Assembly (NCBI GenBank): GCA_024610705.1
Contig: JANDEH010000006.1
Span: forward strand, 53,391,945-53,455,944
Direction: 5' to 3'
Source: Tetragnatha versicolor
Lineage: Eukaryota > Arthropoda > Arachnida > Araneae > Tetragnathidae
DNA: 64,000 bases
Position numbers and translations under genes: made by a program. Within the stretch, counting starts at the first letter, position 1, and each line of letters opens with the position of its first letter. Positions 39,529 to 51,265 of this stretch are shown piece after piece. The notes beneath the pieces were generated by a model. The model was not told the DNA's origin, searched no databases, and worked only from the letters and a program-made list of their open reading frames with translations.

Positions 39529-39662
39529 GGTGTAAACTCACAACTCTCAAGCGTCACCTCCAACCGTGGACCGGTTTCGTCCTATACCGTGCTGATGAGT
39601 CCTAACAAGGACGAAACCGGTCCACGGTTGGAGGTGACACTTGAGAGTTGTGAGTTTACACC
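39529..39662 (+). mobile_element. Hammerhead-bearing inverted-repeat element 1
   Basis: Arms of 54 bp (39529-39582 and 39609-39662) are reverse complements with a single mismatch. The central 26 nt (39583-39608) hold stem I 5' strand, the CTGATGAG core and the stem II loop. The right arm carries the rest of the ribozyme, from the 3' side of stem II onward. The left arm is therefore an antisense copy of the ribozyme's 3' half and meets the core at a 'tcc' shared by both sequences. Hammerheads are established in Penelope-like retroelements, retrozymes and some satellites, so this may be a non-autonomous derivative of such an element. No target duplication is clear. Confidence 0.8.
39580..39632 (+). 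ncRNA. Hammerhead ribozyme 1 (type I)
   Basis: A self-cleaving RNA motif. Stem I pairs CCGTG (39587-39591) with CACGG (39623-39627), and beyond an internal loop (tata opposite tt) TCC pairs with GGA (39580-39582 with 39630-39632). The conserved CTGATGA is at 39592-39598. Stem II is GTCC/GGAC with loop TAACAA (39603-39608). GAAA is at 39613-39616. Stem III is only ACC/GGT (39616-39621) with no loop, so ACCGGT is self-complementary. The predicted cleavage site is after C39622 (GTC). All core positions are intact. A loopless stem III suggests activity as a dimer or in tandem transcripts, as known for other eukaryotic type I hammerheads with minimal stem III. Confidence 0.88.
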
Positions 39663-42600
39663 TATTGTCCGCTTAACCAGCAATAAATGGTGAAATTCTC
39701 TTTTTCATTTACATGCAATTGTTGATGAAAATTTTGTTTTGGTTATCCAAAAAAAAGTTGAAAACAAATATGTGTTTTTTAATTGCACTGATAAAATATT
39801 ACCTTTAAGTTTATTCTTAGGATATATTCATGAAGCATTCTATTTTACAACCATAGCATACTACAAAGTTGAGAATAAAATGGAGAAATAGATGATATCC
39901 CACTTTCCCTTCAGCACAAAAAAAAGAAATATCTCAAAATTGGGACAAAATGAACAAAGCCATCAAGCCGATTTCCATGATTCCAATATCGAACAGCGAA
40001 TGCTAAAGAAAAAAGTCAACAAACCCAGGCCGGAAAAATAAACACTGGCGGAGAAGGAGGGAAAAGTCCGGAGAACGTATCCCTGATACATATTTTCACA
40101 TCGCTTCTTTCAATATGTAGGGAAATGTGTCTTCAGAGATTGTAAGTGGAAATATCGGAGAAAACACGGGGAAGAAAAAAAAAGAAGCGTTGTTTTTGTT
40201 TCCCTAAGACGTTCACAATCGCGTATACAAAACAAATACCGCACGCAGAGAATTCTGTGAGTTATGGGGAATTCTTGATATTCTCAGGGAATATAACGCC
40301 GAGGCATTATCCGGGATATGTGGAATATGCGGGAGTATCCAGCCTGCCGAAAGGTGGAAAAAATGCCCGGCGTTGTTGTAAATAAAGCTGGGGGGAAAAG
40401 CAGTTATGGACGCGAAATCAGGCGGAAAATAATGGTACGTTAGGTAGGGAGGAAAGGGAATTTGTCAACGCAAACCCGAGAGGTCTTCCATTTTTTGGGG
40501 TGGGAGGTCAGAACGTCCTAAAAATTGGATGCAAAATAGGAAAGATTGCTCGAAATTAAATGGGGTTATCCTAAAATGACCTTTTTAAAATCGTAGTTGA
40601 CTAACTATAATTGACTTGTAGAAACCATGAAAACCAACCATGGTAACTGTTGGTTGACCATAAGAATTAGTTTCTACATACCAAAACAATATCGTGACTA
40701 ATTATATAAAAAAAATAATAATTAACATTAATTATCGTAAACCTTCAAAGCAGAAATGCAACGGAGCAATATCACATTTTTTAGACTGACTTTTTTTCAA
40801 TACATAAACCCAATTTTGAACATAAAAACAATAATATCAATTTGAAACTGAAGTTCTTACCTTTTTGGAGTTACGAAGCTGCTTTTCATTGAGAGATACC
40901 TAGAAAGATCAAAAGAATATAACTGTAAATATGAAAAATGTTTTATCAAATCAAATTATATTACGATTTTTAGAGAAATTTGAAGTACAGTTGTCTTCGT
41001 TAAAAAAAATTGAAATTATTATGAAAAAATTATATGTTTTGTGATAAAATATCCTACAAAATATGGCAATTGTGGTTTCATGCTGAAAAATATGTAACCT
41101 CGACAAACCCAAAAGACTGAAAATCCCTAGTTTTAATAAGATTCAACATTTTCTCTTCTGAGCAAAAAAGTATAAAGCTACGTAAGAATTAAATTGATAC
41201 CGCTAGAAACTCGACTATATGATTCCTCCAAACTTTCTATCCCGTGCCCGTAAAAAGGAAAGAAAAAAATATGCTAATCCTTTCTACGTCGCCTTATCCG
41301 CTGAAAAAGCCCACACGCTTCCTGTCAGTGCAAAACGCTTTAAGAAACGTGTAATATATTTCTTCTGCAAGTCAAGAAAAGGGAAGAACCCTACCAAAAA
41401 AAGAGGGAGGGGGGAAGCGAATATTCCTTGAAATAAACGAAAAGAAATTAAATTATGTCTGCGAATAAAACGCGAATTTCGGAATTCGTCTTTTTCCCCT
41501 CCAAGAACGCGCATTCTTAAGTACTTTTTCTTTGTTCGAATTATTTCGTTTTATTGAAATGGCAGCAGTGGCAAGTCTTAAAGAGAACTCCCGCCTGGCA
41601 AACGCTACGGAATAAAATAAACAAAACGCCAGCTTTCCAGAAGTATTAAACGGGAGAGTCCTTTCCGGACTATTCTCCGCCGCTTTAACTCTTTCCCGGC
41701 GAAAATTTCGCTATTTTGTTTCGCTCCCTGGAATTTTAAACAGTGTCCCGCGTCAGATCCCGTTTTTCTATTTAGCGGACGTTGTTCCGGAATAAAAAAA
41801 AAGTACAGAGTTTTCATCGAACCCACCCTCCCTCAAAAGTCCTTCACCGAATCATGTTAATTTTTCCCGGCCCAGAACATTTTTTCCCTCTTTTCCCGGC
41901 TTTTTCCTCGCCTGAAATTGCCTTCTTATTTTGCATAATAATGAGGTATTTCTCATTTCCCTCCTCCAGGAAATATGGAGTTCAAACACGTACTAAGCCG
42001 GGGATGTCTTGACAAGCATACAGGGTTGAAATGAAAACTATTTAAGAAGGATTGTGTGGGAGAAAAAGAGAAAGAAAGTTTCTCCATTCCGCGAACCTAA
42101 CGCGATTTTTTTTGCACTTTAAAATCTTCACCAAGTCTGTTATTATACTAGTTGCGACTTCCGTTACTGCGTTTCATTCAACTCGCCATTTGACAAGTTT
42201 GCGCAAACACCTTAATTTTGTATTTCCTCAGAGGGGCCCCCGAGATCCCAAAGGTTGTTTATTCCGTGACACAAGTTTTAAAATATGTTTCTCGACTTCA
42301 CCACACTTCGTACGGAATGCGAAAGCCTTTCGGAAAACAAGTTATCTTCTTGAAAATGCAAAAAAATAAAAGCTTTTAGTTTATTTGAACAGAACGTTGT
42401 GTTGACAGAGTGAGACCACGCAAACTTTACTCGCTCAGAATATGGTTTATTTTCCCTGCATGATAGAATTTCGGTTAAGAAAATCTATCCATATTATTAT
42501 ATATCACTGGGTTTTCTTGTGAAAAGCTATGGCGTGAATTTCGCAGTTTTCAGTTGAGGAAAGATGACAGGTATGACAGTATTGGTTTTTAAATAAATGT

Positions 42601-43197
42601 GTGGGGAAAGGAGTTTCAATTCTTCTTACATTTAATATTTAAATATGTGTCACTTATAGTTTGATATTTAAGCTGAAGGAAAATTGACAACTCAATAAAG
42701 ATGAAAAATGTAAGAAATATAATTTTAGTGACACATTATGTACTCATTTAAAAAATAATCACATTTTAGGGGACAAACAAAAAAATTAAGAATACGTATT
42801 TTAAATATACTTATTACAGTACAGTTGATAAACTAGAAAGGCAATCGTCGAATATTAATTCAATCTATGCTAATAAATTCACTAAATGTTTTAAAATGGA
42901 TATAAGGAACCCGACAAACTTTTCTGGTGATGCACATCATTGAATATGCAATGCATACTTTTTAAATGTATAATAATTCACAAATTCAATAAAAAAGTGT
43001 TTTAAAGTATGCATGTTAAAGTTTCAGCAAACAGGAATGAAAAAAAATATATATATTCTCAAGCAAAAATAGTATCCGCCATATTTTTAAGACGAAAAAG
43101 TGAGGATGCATGTCGTATGGAACCAAGAAAAAAAATATAAAGATATGGCGTCCTGTGTCAGTCACGTGGGTTAGAAAACGACGCCCCACGTATCGTA
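39663..43197. other. No gene; one GC-richer island
   Basis: A short imperfect hairpin lies at about 40619-40680 ('tagaaacc...aaccatgg...gtttcta'). 41580-42030 is GC-richer ('tttcccggcgaaaatttcg', 'gcccagaac') with overlapping sense and antisense frames. Nothing recognisable as a gene. The remainder is AT-rich. Confidence 0.35.
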
Positions 43198-44033
43198 AGG
43201 ATCTGCCCACACCGGAGCTACAAGTGTCGTGGAAACCATTTTATCAAGCGTAAGGGCGAAAGAATTGGAAGTGGGAAAGATGACACCCGTTTTCCTTCGC
43301 TACAGGAGTTGTCTAGTTCTAGTAGTGCATCACCTCTTGGGATCAGCTAAACTTTTGCGATGGCTAGTTTTATGGCCCCGCTTACTTGTCGGGGTCAATT
43401 CCAATTAGCGAACAAAATAATTTCCCTCCTCTGAAGGGGGTGCCAAGGGAAAACCCCCTAACCACACAAAAAGATCGGGAGGGTTTATCCCCAATACTTC
43501 CCCAAGCTCCATTGTAAGGCTCAAAACCCACTGAGCGGCTTACAGTCGCTACTGCAATCAATCTCCATAAAAAAAGCATGGTGAAATCCTAGTCCCCTAT
43601 CTTGACAGGAATGAAGAATCCTGTCAAGTCACTGTCTTAGTAAGAGTCTTAGGCTGAACTCCATGCTTTTCCCCATCTTGATTTACGACTTCGAGCGACT
43701 CGAGTCGCTCGGTCTGTCATAAGGCTAAGGCCTCAGTCACCGTGGGACGTGGGTACGGAGTCGGGTGTATCACCAGGCGTATCTTATCGGGCAGTGGATA
43801 TCTACCCATTCTCTTCGTGTGGTTAGGTGAGGCCAATTAGCTAACAAAAGAGTGGGGTATATATATCCCATGGCCGATAAGATACGCCTGGTGATACGCC
43901 TGATCTTGCGCTCCCGATGATCCTTCCCAAAAAGTTTAGCTCTAGGCCCCAACTCCTCCCTTCTTTCTTCCCACCGTTTGATAAGGATCGTATTGGTTTC
44001 CGCGACACTTGTCGCTAAGTGTGGACAGACCCT
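43198..44033. mobile_element. GC-rich TIR element, 836 bp
   Basis: The left end AGGATCTGCCCACACCGG and the reverse complement of the right end AGGGTCTGTCCACACTTA match over most positions. The inverted homology runs about 43 bp, to 'gtgtcgtggaaacc' and 'ggtttccgcgacac'. TA lies on both sides. The interior is unusually GC-rich for the window and holds a second inverted repeat. Minus-strand frames (43382-43579, 43770-44090) are not recognised as any transposase. Superfamily uncertain. Confidence 0.55.
43768..43895. repeat. Internal inverted repeat
   Basis: 'atcaccaggcgtatcttatc' (from 43770) is inverted as 'gataagatacgcctggtgat' (to 43895), enclosing ~80 bp. It may be a small element nested in the surrounding TIR element, or a structural part of it. 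Confidence 0.7.
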
Positions 44034-44215
44034 TATATGTACTTTTGGGAGCAGAGATGTAATGAGAGTGGAGGAAATGCGTCCTTGCACAATTTATACG
44101 ATGCGAAATGCGTTCGCTGGATATGTAAGTATTTGAGCACTCTTGGAAAGTTGTTTACTTCTGGGGGTTTCGGTTTTGCATGTAGAACGATATTCATAGA
44201 AAGTGTTTCGCTTAA

Positions 44216-44795
44216 CCCGCGAGGACGCGCGCGGGGTCTGCGAGACCCCAACGCTTAAATAAACCTTCATAAAAACTCTAATTTTTAATGAAAATATATG
44301 AAACTCCGTGTAGCTGCTTAAAAGGTTTCCACCTATCACCTCATGAAGTTTAAATAAAGTAGGTATGTTATTTTCCGAGTTAGGTGTTTGTTTTTAAGGA
44401 AAATGCTTCCAAAACTGTGAGGATTGGTGCGAGTTAAATAGCCAAAGAGGTTTCCAAAAGTAAGGAAGAGGTAACTATAATGCATAATTTTTCTTGCAAA
44501 AAAAGAAATTAGAAAATAAAGGATTTTAGAAAATAAACATCGGTTCAGTTTAGCCAAAGAAATTCGTTAGCTCCGCCCACATTCCATTGCATTTCCTGTT
44601 TTCCTAGTCTTATATTATATCTTAATAAGAAGCAGTCAACTAATAATGCACATTAAACAATTAAATTATATATTTAAACTATCCGTGATAAAAATTGTGC
44701 ATGCACTGAACGTTTAGAACGGAAAACGGTTTGTGGGGTCTGAGAGACCCCGCGCGCGTTCCCGTGTAACAGAAAGTAGCGCGCGTCCTCCCGGG
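44216..44795. mobile_element. piggyBac-type MITE
   Basis: TTAA duplications flank both sides (44212-44215, 44796-44799). The ends are CCCGCGAGGACGCGCG and CGCGCGTCCTCCCGGG, inverted. A TTAA target with a CCC...GGG terminus defines piggyBac elements. Just inside each end is a subterminal palindrome (GGGGTCTGCGAGACCCC at 44236-44252 and GGGGTCTGAGAGACCCC near 44737-44753). The interior is AT-rich with a few unremarkable frames and no transposase. 580 bp. Confidence 0.9.
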
Positions 44796-44799
44796 TTAA

Positions 44800-46918
44800 A
44801 CGGCATTGAATGATTTATGTGAGTTTCGTTTGGTGATCTTATTGGAATTATTGATTATTAATCATGTACAAATAAAATGGATAAATGGAATTTTAGTAAA
44901 TATTTGAGCTGATGAAGATTTAGTTTGTTTGATTTACCATGGATAAAGATTTGAGGATGCGGTTTTAATAACGAATGTAAACATTAAATTTTTGTCATAT
45001 TTAATTTAATTTAAATGTAAGTGTTCTACCCAAATTGTACATGAATGACACCTCATATAATATTTAAAATAATGATATGAAATATGTGTTATGAAAGGGC
45101 CTATATCTGTTCTCAAAATAAAGTTCACAATTTTTGAATTATAAAATGTCTTGTGTGGTTTGTTCTTTATTTCATAAATTAGCTTTTAAATTTTTCTTAT
45201 TGAACTACCCAATGTTTTCATTAATATTTTTATTTTTCTGAACTAATATGTATAATATTTGATTAAGTACAATGAAGGTGAAGATACTTCACTTGTTTAT
45301 ATTCAAGAAATATTCATGGTTCGTATTATACACAAAATGATCACGGTGTAACCTATGTAATAAATAGTTCTGAAAGATGTAATTTTTAATAAGGTTATCA
45401 ATAACACACTACATGTTGTATAGTAGAGATCATTACTACAATTGACATCTAAACTTATGATTAAAAAACCCAAGTTAGTTTTGCTAAGTTTTATTTCATA
45501 ATACACCCCTTAAAAACAGAAAATCTTGAGATAAGGGGACATTCAAAGGATTTTAGTGAAAATCAAATACCTTTGAAAAACAGTCCTCATCTCAACTCCG
45601 TCAGCATTCTCGCAAACGACACGATCATCACCACCCCCTTACGAGCCACTCCCCTCACCCCGCGCGAAAGTAATTTGAATATCGTGAAGTAGGTGACTTT
45701 AAGTGATAAATTCCTTTTATGGCATCAGGGCTCTAATTACCCTGCCTTTTATCTCCCCCCAGTATCTTCCCAAAGTAATTTTCCAGACACACGGTCAGGA
45801 GCGTTCGGCGGAAAACTTTTATGGCCGTGTACTGGAGAGGTGATGGACGTCAACCCCAAGAGTACCCGGAATCTCGTTTGGAGATTAAACACTCCCCAGT
45901 AATTGCGAAGGGGGGCGACCCTCCCCCCGTAGGAAGGGCCATTATAACCCCTCTTTTAATTCATATCCACAGCCCTGTGGTGAAAGATTTATCGGAGGGC
46001 GATTTATTGCTATTAATGAGAAGGTTCTGTATCACGGAATTGCCATTCTGGTTTCCACCGGATAGCGTGGTCAGAGACAGTTTCTTGGACGAGAATGGGG
46101 AGCAAAACCTATAATCAGGGATTGTGTTTGCAAAAGATTGTTGAATGGGATTGTTTCTATGGGGAGAAGAATATTGAAAGGAATGGTGGTTGTGTATAGC
46201 TGTCACGTTTAACAATATCGATAATTAAGTGGCAATAGACGGACACATAGAAGTTGTCTTGTTGGATGGAAGAGAGGTCCTTTCTCCTCCTTAATGGCCA
46301 ATTATTTATTTTTAACGGAAAGTGTTGAAATGGAATGGGATGTTTTGTGGTTACAGCATATCGGGATGTAGAGATTTCGTCGTTTGAATTGTGCTTACAT
46401 TTTCACGAGTTTGATTATGTGGCAGATACGATTTTGGAATGATGCAACAGTGTAATTTCACATCCGTCAACTGCTGTCTGGAGCTAACAATGCAACCGAA
46501 GAAACACTGAGATATTGAAGATAGGTTGTTAAGGTAAATAATAGCTTCACCTCATAACATGGTTACCTTTCAAAATTTCGATTAAAAATTGATAAAACTA
46601 TGGGAGTATTATATTCCTTGCTTAGTGATTCATTTCTAATTATCTACTTTATAGAGATATCAGTTTTATATTACTTGTTATCAAAAATGAATACTCTGGA
46701 AGATACGTGTTTATTATTATTCATAGATAATACTAATGTTATTATCTGTCCTTCGAAATAGTAATGGCCGACAAGATCCGACAACATATGGGGTACTTTA
46801 ATGTTTAAACAGAAAGAGCACTAATGAATATCATAATATATACAAAGTGTTCGGAATCACCGTGGTCAAACTTTGAGGGGTGGTAGAGGGGACCTGGACA
46901 AGCATATTTCGAATAGGA
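44800..46918. other. No confident gene; GC-richer island with a 97-codon frame
   Basis: 45660-46110 is GC-richer. A plus-strand frame at 45821-46114 encodes 97 residues with a mixed, protein-like composition (for example KDLSEGDLLLLMRRFCITEL). It shows no domain I recognise and overlaps another frame at 45693-45902 and an antisense one at 45961-46215. It could be an exon fragment, but chance in a conserved non-coding island is as likely. The rest is AT-rich with nothing recognised. Confidence 0.2.
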
Positions 46919-47396
46919 ATGGGTGGTCGCAGATACACCGTTAAAGAGCCAGAACCCCTAATGAATTGCGAGAGCGTTACAAAAGGCGGTTTTTCGAAAC
47001 AAAACATAATAGAATGAAAAAAATTATTGCATGAGGTACAGCAGTATCCATACTACTTCCACCATAAATTTGAAAAAATGGGCCACTTTTTAACCCGTGG
47101 GGTGAGTTATAAAACTTGTTCTCTTGGTGTAATGGTATTTTTAAAACCAACTTCCAATTACACTGAGGGAACAAATATTGCAAGTTTTATAACTCACCCC
47201 ACGGGTTAAAAAGTGGTCCAATTTTGTTCAAATTTATGGTGGAAGTAGTATGGATACTGCTGTACCTCAAGCAATAATTTTTTTCATTCTACTATGCTAG
47301 GTTTCGTAAAACGGGCTTTAGGAGAACCGCCTTTTGTAATGCTTTGCACTACATTAGGGGTTCTGGCTCTTTAACGGTGCATCTGCGACCCCCCAT
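46919..47396. mobile_element. Foldback element, 478 bp
   Basis: Arms of ~200 bp are inverted. Landmarks include 'accgttaaagagccagaac', 'gtacagcagtatccatac', 'ccaccataaatttgaa' and 'taacccgtggggtgagtt' on the left, with complements on the right. The centre contains a further small hairpin ('ggtgtaat...attacac'). The arms differ by a few substitutions. No coding content. Confidence 0.8.
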
Positions 47397-47405
47397 AACA
47401 CCTCA

Positions 47406-47565
47406 TTGGGAAAGGTCCTTTTAAAGAGGAATTGCATAAAAAATAAGAGTAAGAAAAACTTAAAATAACCTCTATCCTTTATAACGTTTCTTTTTTGCAT
47501 TTCAGGGTTTTTTCTCTTTATTTTTTAACGCAATTCCTCTTTAAAAGGTCTTAACCCTTCCCCAA
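47406..47565. mobile_element. Small foldback element
   Basis: 'ccttttaaagaggaattgc' on the left is inverted as 'gcaattcctctttaaaagg' on the right, with further imperfect pairing outward ('gggaaagg' against 'cccttccc') and inward. It lies 10 bp from the preceding foldback. Confidence 0.65.
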
Positions 47566-47621
47566 AGACCCACATTTAATGAAAATAGGCAGCAATGATT
47601 TTTACTAAAAGCGGTTGAGGT

Positions 47622-47697
47622 GTTCGCGTCCTCTAAGCGAAAGAGAGTATTCCGAACCCTTCAGCGGGTGCTTCGGGGGCGCTAATGCCTCAACCAA
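47622..47697. repeat. Mini inverted repeat
   Basis: 'ggttgaggtgttcgcg' near the left and 'cgctaatgcctcaacc' near the right pair with a few mismatches. About 75 bp and GC-rich. It may be a very short MITE or a remnant. Confidence 0.4.
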
Positions 47698-47984
47698 TTT
47701 TCATATTTTAGAAACTTTAACCATTCTTGTCCTCTCAGGTGTAATTTAAAGACTAAAGTAATGATATTTGACCCTGAAAATCGAATTCAAAGTCATTAAG
47801 TCATTGAAAATCGTAAAAAGAGGGCGGGGCTGTTTGCCAAAAAAGTGAACGTGACAGACAAAAACTACAGTTACTTTTGGATTCAGGGGCAAAAGTGATT
47901 CAAAAACAAGTCACATACAATGAAATGGCTGTTCCCCAGTGTTATTATTATTATTTGGATATTTGGATCCCCGAAACTACTGTA

Positions 47985-48675
47985 CAGTCGCAGAAAAAAA
48001 AAGTGAGACAGTTCGCATTGTGAGCGAACTACTGGGGTTAGAAAGATACTGTAAACGCCAATTTTCATTATTTAACGTCTACTTTAAAAAAAGCTATAGT
48101 TTATGTCCTTAGGGGCCATCTACATATTAAACGAAGCACCAACTTTTGTTTTTCCTATGGGCGACATCAAAGATTATTCCCGATTCTGAAAGAGCACCCC
48201 CTAAAACCCCCCAAAACCAATATTCATGTCATTTGGTCCCCAAATAAAGCCAAGAGTGGGGGTTGAAGTTCGTCGAATTTACGTTGAAATCTCGTTTTTC
48301 ACGTTGAATTCTCGTGCGGGGTTGATGGTTGTAAGGATCAAAATCGAGAATTCAACGTAAAAAACGAGATTTCAACGTAAATTCAACGAACTTCAACCCC
48401 CACTCCTGGCTTTATTTTGGGACCAAATGACATGAAAATTGGTTTTGGGGGGTTTTAGGGGGTGCTCTTTCAGAATCGGGAATAATCTTTGATGTCGCCC
48501 ATAGGAAAAACAAAAGTTGGTGCTTCGTTTAATATGTAGATGGCCCCCTAAGGACATAAACTATAGCTTTTTTTAAAGTAGACGTTAAATAATGAAAATT
48601 GGCGTTTACAGTATCTTTCTAACCCCAGTAGTTTGCTCACAATGCGAACTGTCTCACTTTTTTTTTCTTCGACTG
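47985..48675. mobile_element. TA-flanked long foldback, 691 bp
   Basis: It begins CAGTCGCAGAAAAAAAAAG, ends with the near reverse complement CTTCGACTG, and has TA on both sides (47983-47984, 48676-48677). The arms are about 330 bp each and differ at only a handful of positions, so the DNA is close to a perfect palindrome around a ~30-nt centre (about 48315-48345). The TA target and CAGTCG end suggest a Tc1/mariner-type derivative. No frame of interest. Confidence 0.85.
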
Positions 48676-48677
48676 TA

Positions 48678-51257
48678 CATTTTAAAATTTTAACTACCTT
48701 GCAAATACAATTCCGTTGTGATTTTAGAATTTCTCCAAACTTATATAGTCTGTGTGTTTCATTTTATGTTTTTACATATTTCAATATATTTAGTATTCAA
48801 AAATTCTGAATAAATTCATTACTGGCTTTCAAGATAAGTTTATTCTAAGCAAATATTTTACTACTGGAATGAATGAATTATAGTTTCGAAATTTAAATCG
48901 AAAGACAATCGCAATTCTTAAAATACCTCACGGAAAACGTAGGGATGCAGAAACAGAAGATAGTTTAAACTATAAAATAGCTTCACCGTAACAATATTTC
49001 AACCCAAATAAAGACTCGACTGCTATTCACATTTTATCTCAAATGCTCGCCAATAACTATTTCACCCTTTGATCTTTTTCTTCCGCAAACGTCTCGGAAA
49101 GAAAAACACGACTCGGGAAAAATCCACTGACTAAACTCGGATCAAATGGACTGAAAAAGCAAGCTAAGAAACACTAAACTACGCATTTCGATTCACGAAC
49201 ACTCGGAAAAAAATTCGACTAAATCTGACTTTTCCGGCGACATCCTATTTAATGCCCGATCAGATCGAATAATTCCAAACGGAAGAGAAAAAAAAACTCC
49301 TCGATGGCTCACTCCACTCCGTTTTTTTTTCAGTTCGGTCCAAGGGCAAGAAATCTGTCCACGGACAATTGTCATCATTAACGCTCCCATAGCGTATGGC
49401 ACTGTAGCACATTTTTGAACTCGTCCAAGGAACGGGATAAATGGAGCGAGCATAAAGTTTGATGGATGGCGCGGGACAATATGGAAGGTTGTGGAATGCG
49501 CGTGTTGTTTTTCGTCCCTATCGCCCCCCTGAAAAATGCAGTGTGTAGTAAGTTTGTTGGCGGGTGTAGGATTTATTAGTGTATTAGAAAGTCATTTGCG
49601 CAACAATGTTGCTGGGGGATTGATGAGGTAAGCTTGTTTTTTGGATGTATGATTGTAAATGATGCCCTGTAGTCATAGAAACGAACACACGCTCAAATTT
49701 TGGTGCTGCTGGAGAAGTTTTGCACGATGAAATATAGTAGTGAATAGTTGCGTATAACCCACAGATTTAAAAACTGGATTATTTACACACAGAATGCTTC
49801 TTATTAAAGTGAACCCCGAATCAAATGTACCCTATTAATTCGGCTGAACTTTAATTACATAAAACTCATATTCTAGACCATAGTCTACAAAGAAAAAATA
49901 TACTAAAAATAAAACCCATATTCTCCACGTATACTTTACATATTAACAAGATTAAAACTGTCATTGACATCCCTTCATTAAAATATTGTTTTTTAAGATA
50001 AAAATTTATTTGTTCATTAATTGTGCAAAAACACATTAATGCGACAGAAAGGCAGATTTTACGTACACATGACTGACGTTAAATTCGATTATAAAATAAC
50101 TTTGAATTCCCATACACAAGAAGGTAAAAAATTTCTTTAATAATTAAAATTGTAGCATAAAAATAAGCGACCTATAACATAACCTCCCGCTCAGCAACAT
50201 AATACGGTTAAAACCACCTATACTCCCCAACATATCCAATAAATTAAAGCAAAACAAACACGACACAAAAAAGGACTCCCTGAAGATAAATAGATAACCT
50301 TATCAGCTTTTAAAAATCTCAATAGCCTCGAGAAAATCCCTGACGTCCCAAAGCCGGGGAGGGCGATGTTTTAAATTTGATTACGCCGGTGACATAAATG
50401 CGGATTACCATTAACTAAACGTCACGTAAGGTTTTTTAACCGATCAAGCGTTAGCGTGTGGGAACTTTTAGACGGAAGCTTCAAAATAAACTTGAAAAAA
50501 GTTGCGTTTTAATACAATTTTGAGACTGGGTTGCTCTTAATTAATTCCATGTTGTTTTTTTCGGCAGGGTGATTAATTCAGTTTGGAAGCGCTTAAAATA
50601 ATGGTAGTTGAAAGGAGGGATCAGTAATCTTTGAACTTTAAGGAAGTTTATCCAAAACAATGAAGGAAGGGTTTTTAACTATTTTTTGCGCTTGTATGGT
50701 GGAATTGTTTTGGTAATAGTTATTATTTTAGGATAATGAGTAAAGAAAAATATATTGTGTATGAAGAAGTTAAGACTTGAAGAGGCTGAGTTGAGTAAGA
50801 TAAGGAAAGATGTAGTATTTTGATTTGATAAAAATTGAAACTTAGCATTTACATATATTTATGTTATTTCTGAACGTATTGTTAAATTTTTATAATATGT
50901 TGTATTACAAATACTTTTAATATCGTATACTCAATCGAAGTCTTTATACAGCAGATTTATTTTAAGGGGGGAGAGTAATGTAGAGTGAGGTCAACCCCTA
51001 GAAGTAATTCTTACAACATGTAATATGTTTTTCAAAAAGCAGGTGTAGCATCTGAGATATATTTCGGAAATTATTTAAGACTTCCTTATATCTTATTTTT
51101 TGTTTTTTTTATTATTTAACCCGATTATATAAACAAATTCCAACAACTCCCGAAAAACCTCCAGTCTTTATCTTAATATTTTTACTAATTAACTTTCAAG
51201 TATATTCCTTCACTACTCCAAAACATCCTTAGGTGAAAAAGGGTGTTATAATACCTC
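48678..51257. other. No gene; one GC-richer island
   Basis: 49180-49510 is GC-richer, with an 86-codon minus-strand frame of no recognised type. 50330-50470 is a smaller such patch ('aaagccggggagggcgatg'). The rest is AT-rich. Confidence 0.35.
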
Positions 51258-51265
51258 GCTAAATG

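Noticed and set aside
44905..44930. CTGATGA word
   Set aside because: No stem II or GAAA downstream.
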